Source: CAVUCH01 sp963739995
GTDB lineage: Bacteria > Acidobacteriota > Vicinamibacteria > Vicinamibacterales > JAENWD01
Assembly: GCA_963739995.1 (NCBI GenBank)
Contig: CAVUCH010000015.1
Coordinates: 62,001-126,000, forward strand
Reading direction: 5' to 3'
DNA length: 64,000 nucleotides
Shown: positions 61,740-64,000 of the stretch, one piece after another
Layout: every line of letters begins with the position of its first letter
Position numbering within the stretch: the stretch's first letter is position 1
Made by a program: the position numbers and the translations under genes
Notes under the pieces: model-generated
Database searches by the model: none
What the model saw: only the letters and a program-made list of their open reading frames with translations
What the model was told of the DNA's origin: nothing

Positions 61740-62647
61740 TAGAAGTAGCCCTCCCGCTTCTTCTGTTCCATCGATCCCGCCTCGTCGTAGTCGATCATGC
61801 GGCCCTGCCGCTCCGACGTCCTGGCAAGCAGCATTTCCTGGATGATCCCTTGCAGCGTCGTGGCGGTCGATTCAACGGCGCCGCTGAATGGATAGCAGCC
61901 CAAGGTTCTGAATCGAACCACGCGCATCCGTGGCGTCTCCCCGAGGCGGAGCGGGAGGCGCTCATCATCCACCATGATCAAATTGCCATCCCGCTCGACG
62001 ATGGGCCGCGCCTTGGCGAAGTACAACGGAACCACCGGAATCCGCTCGAGGTGCACGTAGTGCCAGACGTCCAGCTCGGTCCAGTTGGACAGGGGGAACA
62101 CGCGGATGCTCTCGCCCTTGCTGACCTTTCCGTTATAGAGGTTCCAGAGCTCGGGTCGCTGGTTCTTCGGATCCCATTGGTGGAATCGGTCGCGAAATGA
62201 GTAGACTCGCTCCTTGGCGCGCGACTTCTCCTCGTCGCGTCGCGCTCCTCCGAATGCTGCGTCGAAACCACCTGCCGTGAGCGCCTGCAGCAGCGCCTGT
62301 GTCTTCATGACGTCTGTCCAGGTCTTGCTGCCGACGGTGATGGGATCGAGCGCGCGGGCCGCAGGCGTCTCGTTGCTGTGCACGATCAGCTTGAGCCCAT
62401 GCTCCTGACAGAAGCTGTCGCGGAACTGGATCATCTCCCGGAACTTCCACCGGGTGTCGATATGGAGCAGCGGAAAAGGCAGTTTGCCCGGGTGGAACGC
62501 CTTCATCGCGAGCCGCACCATGACGGACGAGTCCTTCCCGATCGAGTACAGCATGACCGGGTTCTCGAACTCGGCGGCCACCTCACGGATGATGTGAATG
62601 CTCTCGGCCTCGAGCTGCTGCAGGTGAGTCAAAGAATAGCGATTCAT
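61739..62647 (-). CDS. cysD: Sulfate adenylyltransferase subunit 2
   Basis: A 302-residue PP-loop enzyme that forms APS from ATP and sulfate together with CysN. LTHLQQLEAESIHIIREVAA, NPVMLYSIGKDSSVMVRLAM (PP-loop), LLHIDTRWKFREMIQFRD, GGFDAAFGGARRDEEKSRAK and VRFRTLGCYPFSGAVESTA are diagnostic. Full length. It lies between the downstream cysNC and the upstream APS-kinase fusion gene, 12 bases from the latter, forming a sulfate activation operon. Confidence 0.97.
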   Translation of the reverse strand: MNRYSLTHLQQLEAESIHIIREVAAEFENPVMLYSIGKDSSVMVRLAMKAFHPGKLPFPLLHIDTRWKFREMIQFRDSFCQEHGLKLIVHSNETPAARALDPITVGSKTWTDVMKTQALLQALTAGGFDAAFGGARRDEEKSRAKERVYSFRDRFHQWDPKNQRPELWNLYNGKVSKGESIRVFPLSNWTELDVWHYVHLERIPVVPLYFAKARPIVERDGNLIMVDDERLPLRLGETPRMRVVRFRTLGCYPFSGAVESTATTLQGIIQEMLLARTSERQGRMIDYDEAGSMEQKKREGYF

Positions 62648-62659
62648 ATCACTCGGCGA

Positions 62660-64000
62660 TCACCGCGGGAGATAATCCCGCGTCTGCAGCCAGTCGATGA
62701 TGGCTTCGCACGCGGAGTCGACGTCCACCAGCGTCGTATCGATGCTCACGGCCGGGGCCCCGGGCACCTCGTAGGGATCGGATATGCCGGTAAACTCGGG
62801 AAGAAGTCCGGCCCGCGCGCGAGCGTACAGACCTTTGCGGTCGCGCCGCTCGCACACGTCGAGCGGAGTAGCCACGTGCACGAGCGCGAACCCGCCGACG
62901 GCCTCAATCATCGCCTGCACCTGCTTACGAACATTATCGTATGGGGCGATGGGTGCACATACCGCCATTCCGCCATGTCGCGTGATCTCGGACGCGACCC
63001 AACCAATCCGACGAACGTTCAGGTTCCGGTGCTCGCGCGAGAACCCGAGCTCCGACGAAAGATGGCTTCGGACCTCGTCGCCGTCGAGCAGCGTCACCGG
63101 GCGGCCCGTCATCTCCATCAAGCGGTGCCGCAGCGCGCCGGCAATCGTTGATTTTCCGGATCCCGACAGTCCCGTGAAGAAGACGGTGAACCCGCGGCGC
63201 CGGCGAGTATCGTGGAGCGAGCGAAGCGCGGCGATCTCCTCGTTCGATAAGAGCCAGCGAGGCACCTCGAGGGACGCTGCTATACGCGAGAGGATCTGCC
63301 GTTCGGAGGGCGCCGGCTCGAAGCGGCCGCCGGGCGGCAGATCGGGATCCGAGACCACGCCACTCTCCACGTCCAACCCCCACGGCCGGAGCGGGAAGAC
63401 CTCGATGTTCTGACCGGCAGCGATGGTAGCGATCAGGTCGTTGGCGGCTGGAGCGTCGCTGATATCGACGGTTACCGCACTGGCCCCGTAATTCCGAGCG
63501 ACCACTGCCCGCAACGTGGCTGATTGCGCGGGACCGGTTGTCAATTGTATCGGAGTGATGACCAGAAGGGCACGGCCTGCGGGCAGGCGACCCGCGGACA
63601 CCTCGAGCGCCCGCACACGCGCGATGAACGCCAGGTCATCCCGATCCGACGGATCGGCTGCGACGAGCAGAAGGATGCCTGCATTCAGTCGTGCGGCCAG
63701 GCCGATCAGTGCCTCCCGCAGGCCGGCGTGCAGCACGCGTCCAGGGTAGAAAGCCAGCAGCCGCGGCCGACCGAAGGCCTCGGCCCTCGCTGCCACGTCC
63801 GACGGAGAGAGCCGCAGCCGGCGAAAGCTGTGATGGACGGGCAGGGTGACGCCCTCCAGGGTGCCGGTCACGCGCCAGCTGCCGTTCTCGTTCCAGACGT
63901 CCGTCACTTGTAGCGCCGCCAGCAGCACGCCTTCCGAGTCCTTCAGCGCCAGGTGTCGGCCAGGCTGTAATTCCTGGGCGACTTCGTGGGCGAGCTCGAG
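62660..64000 (-). CDS. APS kinase fused to a degenerate ATP-sulfurylase domain (5' end outside window)
   Basis: The open frame continues to the right edge, so the N-terminus is missing. The visible part starts LELAHEVAQELQPGRHLALK, a PUA-like lead of ATP sulfurylases. The catalytic QxRN motif is replaced by FYPGRVLHAG, and the GRDHAG motif by a sequence after ARNYGASAVTV, so the sulfurylase part looks inactive. The C-terminal kinase is canonical: FFTGLSGSGKSTIAGAL, LDGDEVRSHLSSELGFS and HVATPLDVCERRDRKGLYA. It would make PAPS while CysDN makes APS. The dead sulfurylase domain may have a scaffold or regulatory role. Confidence 0.88.
   Translation of the reverse strand, partial: LELAHEVAQELQPGRHLALKDSEGVLLAALQVTDVWNENGSWRVTGTLEGVTLPVHHSFRRLRLSPSDVAARAEAFGRPRLLAFYPGRVLHAGLREALIGLAARLNAGILLLVAADPSDRDDLAFIARVRALEVSAGRLPAGRALLVITPIQLTTGPAQSATLRAVVARNYGASAVTVDISDAPAANDLIATIAAGQNIEVFPLRPWGLDVESGVVSDPDLPPGGRFEPAPSERQILSRIAASLEVPRWLLSNEEIAALRSLHDTRRRRGFTVFFTGLSGSGKSTIAGALRHRLMEMTGRPVTLLDGDEVRSHLSSELGFSREHRNLNVRRIGWVASEITRHGGMAVCAPIAPYDNVRKQVQAMIEAVGGFALVHVATPLDVCERRDRKGLYARARAGLLPEFTGISDPYEVPGAPAVSIDTTLVDVDSACEAIIDWLQTRDYLPR

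Overview
The window is high-GC DNA with dense, collinear, often overlapping genes. It looks like a bacterial chromosome segment from Acidobacteriota, probably class Vicinamibacteria. Supporting this are an Oar-like TonB receptor, a cdaA-ybbR-glmM cluster joined to folP, ftsH and tilS, a minimal microcompartment locus, a PQQ dehydrogenase lipoprotein and an NIVWGS-repeat subtilase. The assignment is an inference from gene content, not from a marker phylogeny. Stop/start overlaps (GTGA, ATGA, TGATG) are common and fix many start codons.

Layout. 1-8068: the N-terminus of a D-2-hydroxyacid dehydrogenase, a DoxX protein, then a minus-strand block. Read in the direction of transcription, the block holds an alpha/beta hydrolase, a TPR protein, a small membrane protein, a class II aldolase, one BMC-H and three BMC-P microcompartment shell proteins, a small Cys-rich candidate cargo protein, two phosphohexomutase paralogs (one lacking the catalytic serine) and a SelW-like gene with an in-frame UGA in a CxxU motif. 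8065-18466: pdxJ, glmM, ybbR, cdaA, folP, ftsH, tilS, tRNA-Met(CAT), a deoxyhypusine-synthase-like gene and queA. 18495-21891: two related GNAT acetyltransferases flank a frameshifted secreted subtilase with 19 (N/D)IVWGS repeats. 22356-31298: a TrxR-like flavoprotein, AI-2E transporter, LigD-type polymerase domain, two uncharacterised genes, fabH, and yebC-ruvC-ruvA-ruvB, with a MITE-like element between ruvA and ruvB. 31493-44814: two methyltransferases, the TonB receptor, a kynureninase-like enzyme, a membrane protein, a LolA-like protein with an S41 protease, an IMPase-family phosphatase and a gamma-glutamyltransferase. 44988-57593: PQQ dehydrogenase, then a probable cyclic-nucleotide-controlled peptide export locus. 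It contains an FHA-GAF-adenylate cyclase, a PpiC-like protein, a CNB-CNB-C39-ABC exporter, an HlyD adaptor, a small membrane protein, a NoeA-like methyltransferase, a 35-residue peptide with a VKGG motif and a GT2-GtrA protein. 57781-64000: a response receiver, a tRNA-dihydrouridine synthase and sulfate activation genes (cysD, cysNC, and an APS kinase fused to a degenerate ATP-sulfurylase domain).

The most unusual structural signal is a recurring intergenic element. It consists of imperfect 7-nt tandem repeats, usually as two arms in inverted orientation that reach to within a few bases of neighbouring stop or start codons. The heptamer differs between loci (GGCGGTA, GGGCTAA, GGCTCCG, ATGCACG and others), but the 7-nt period and head-to-head design are kept. 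Two copies also share a 61-bp core. The other main leads are the UGA-containing SelW-like gene, the cyclase/CNB-gated C39 exporter with its candidate VKGG peptide, and the microcompartment locus without an aldehyde dehydrogenase.
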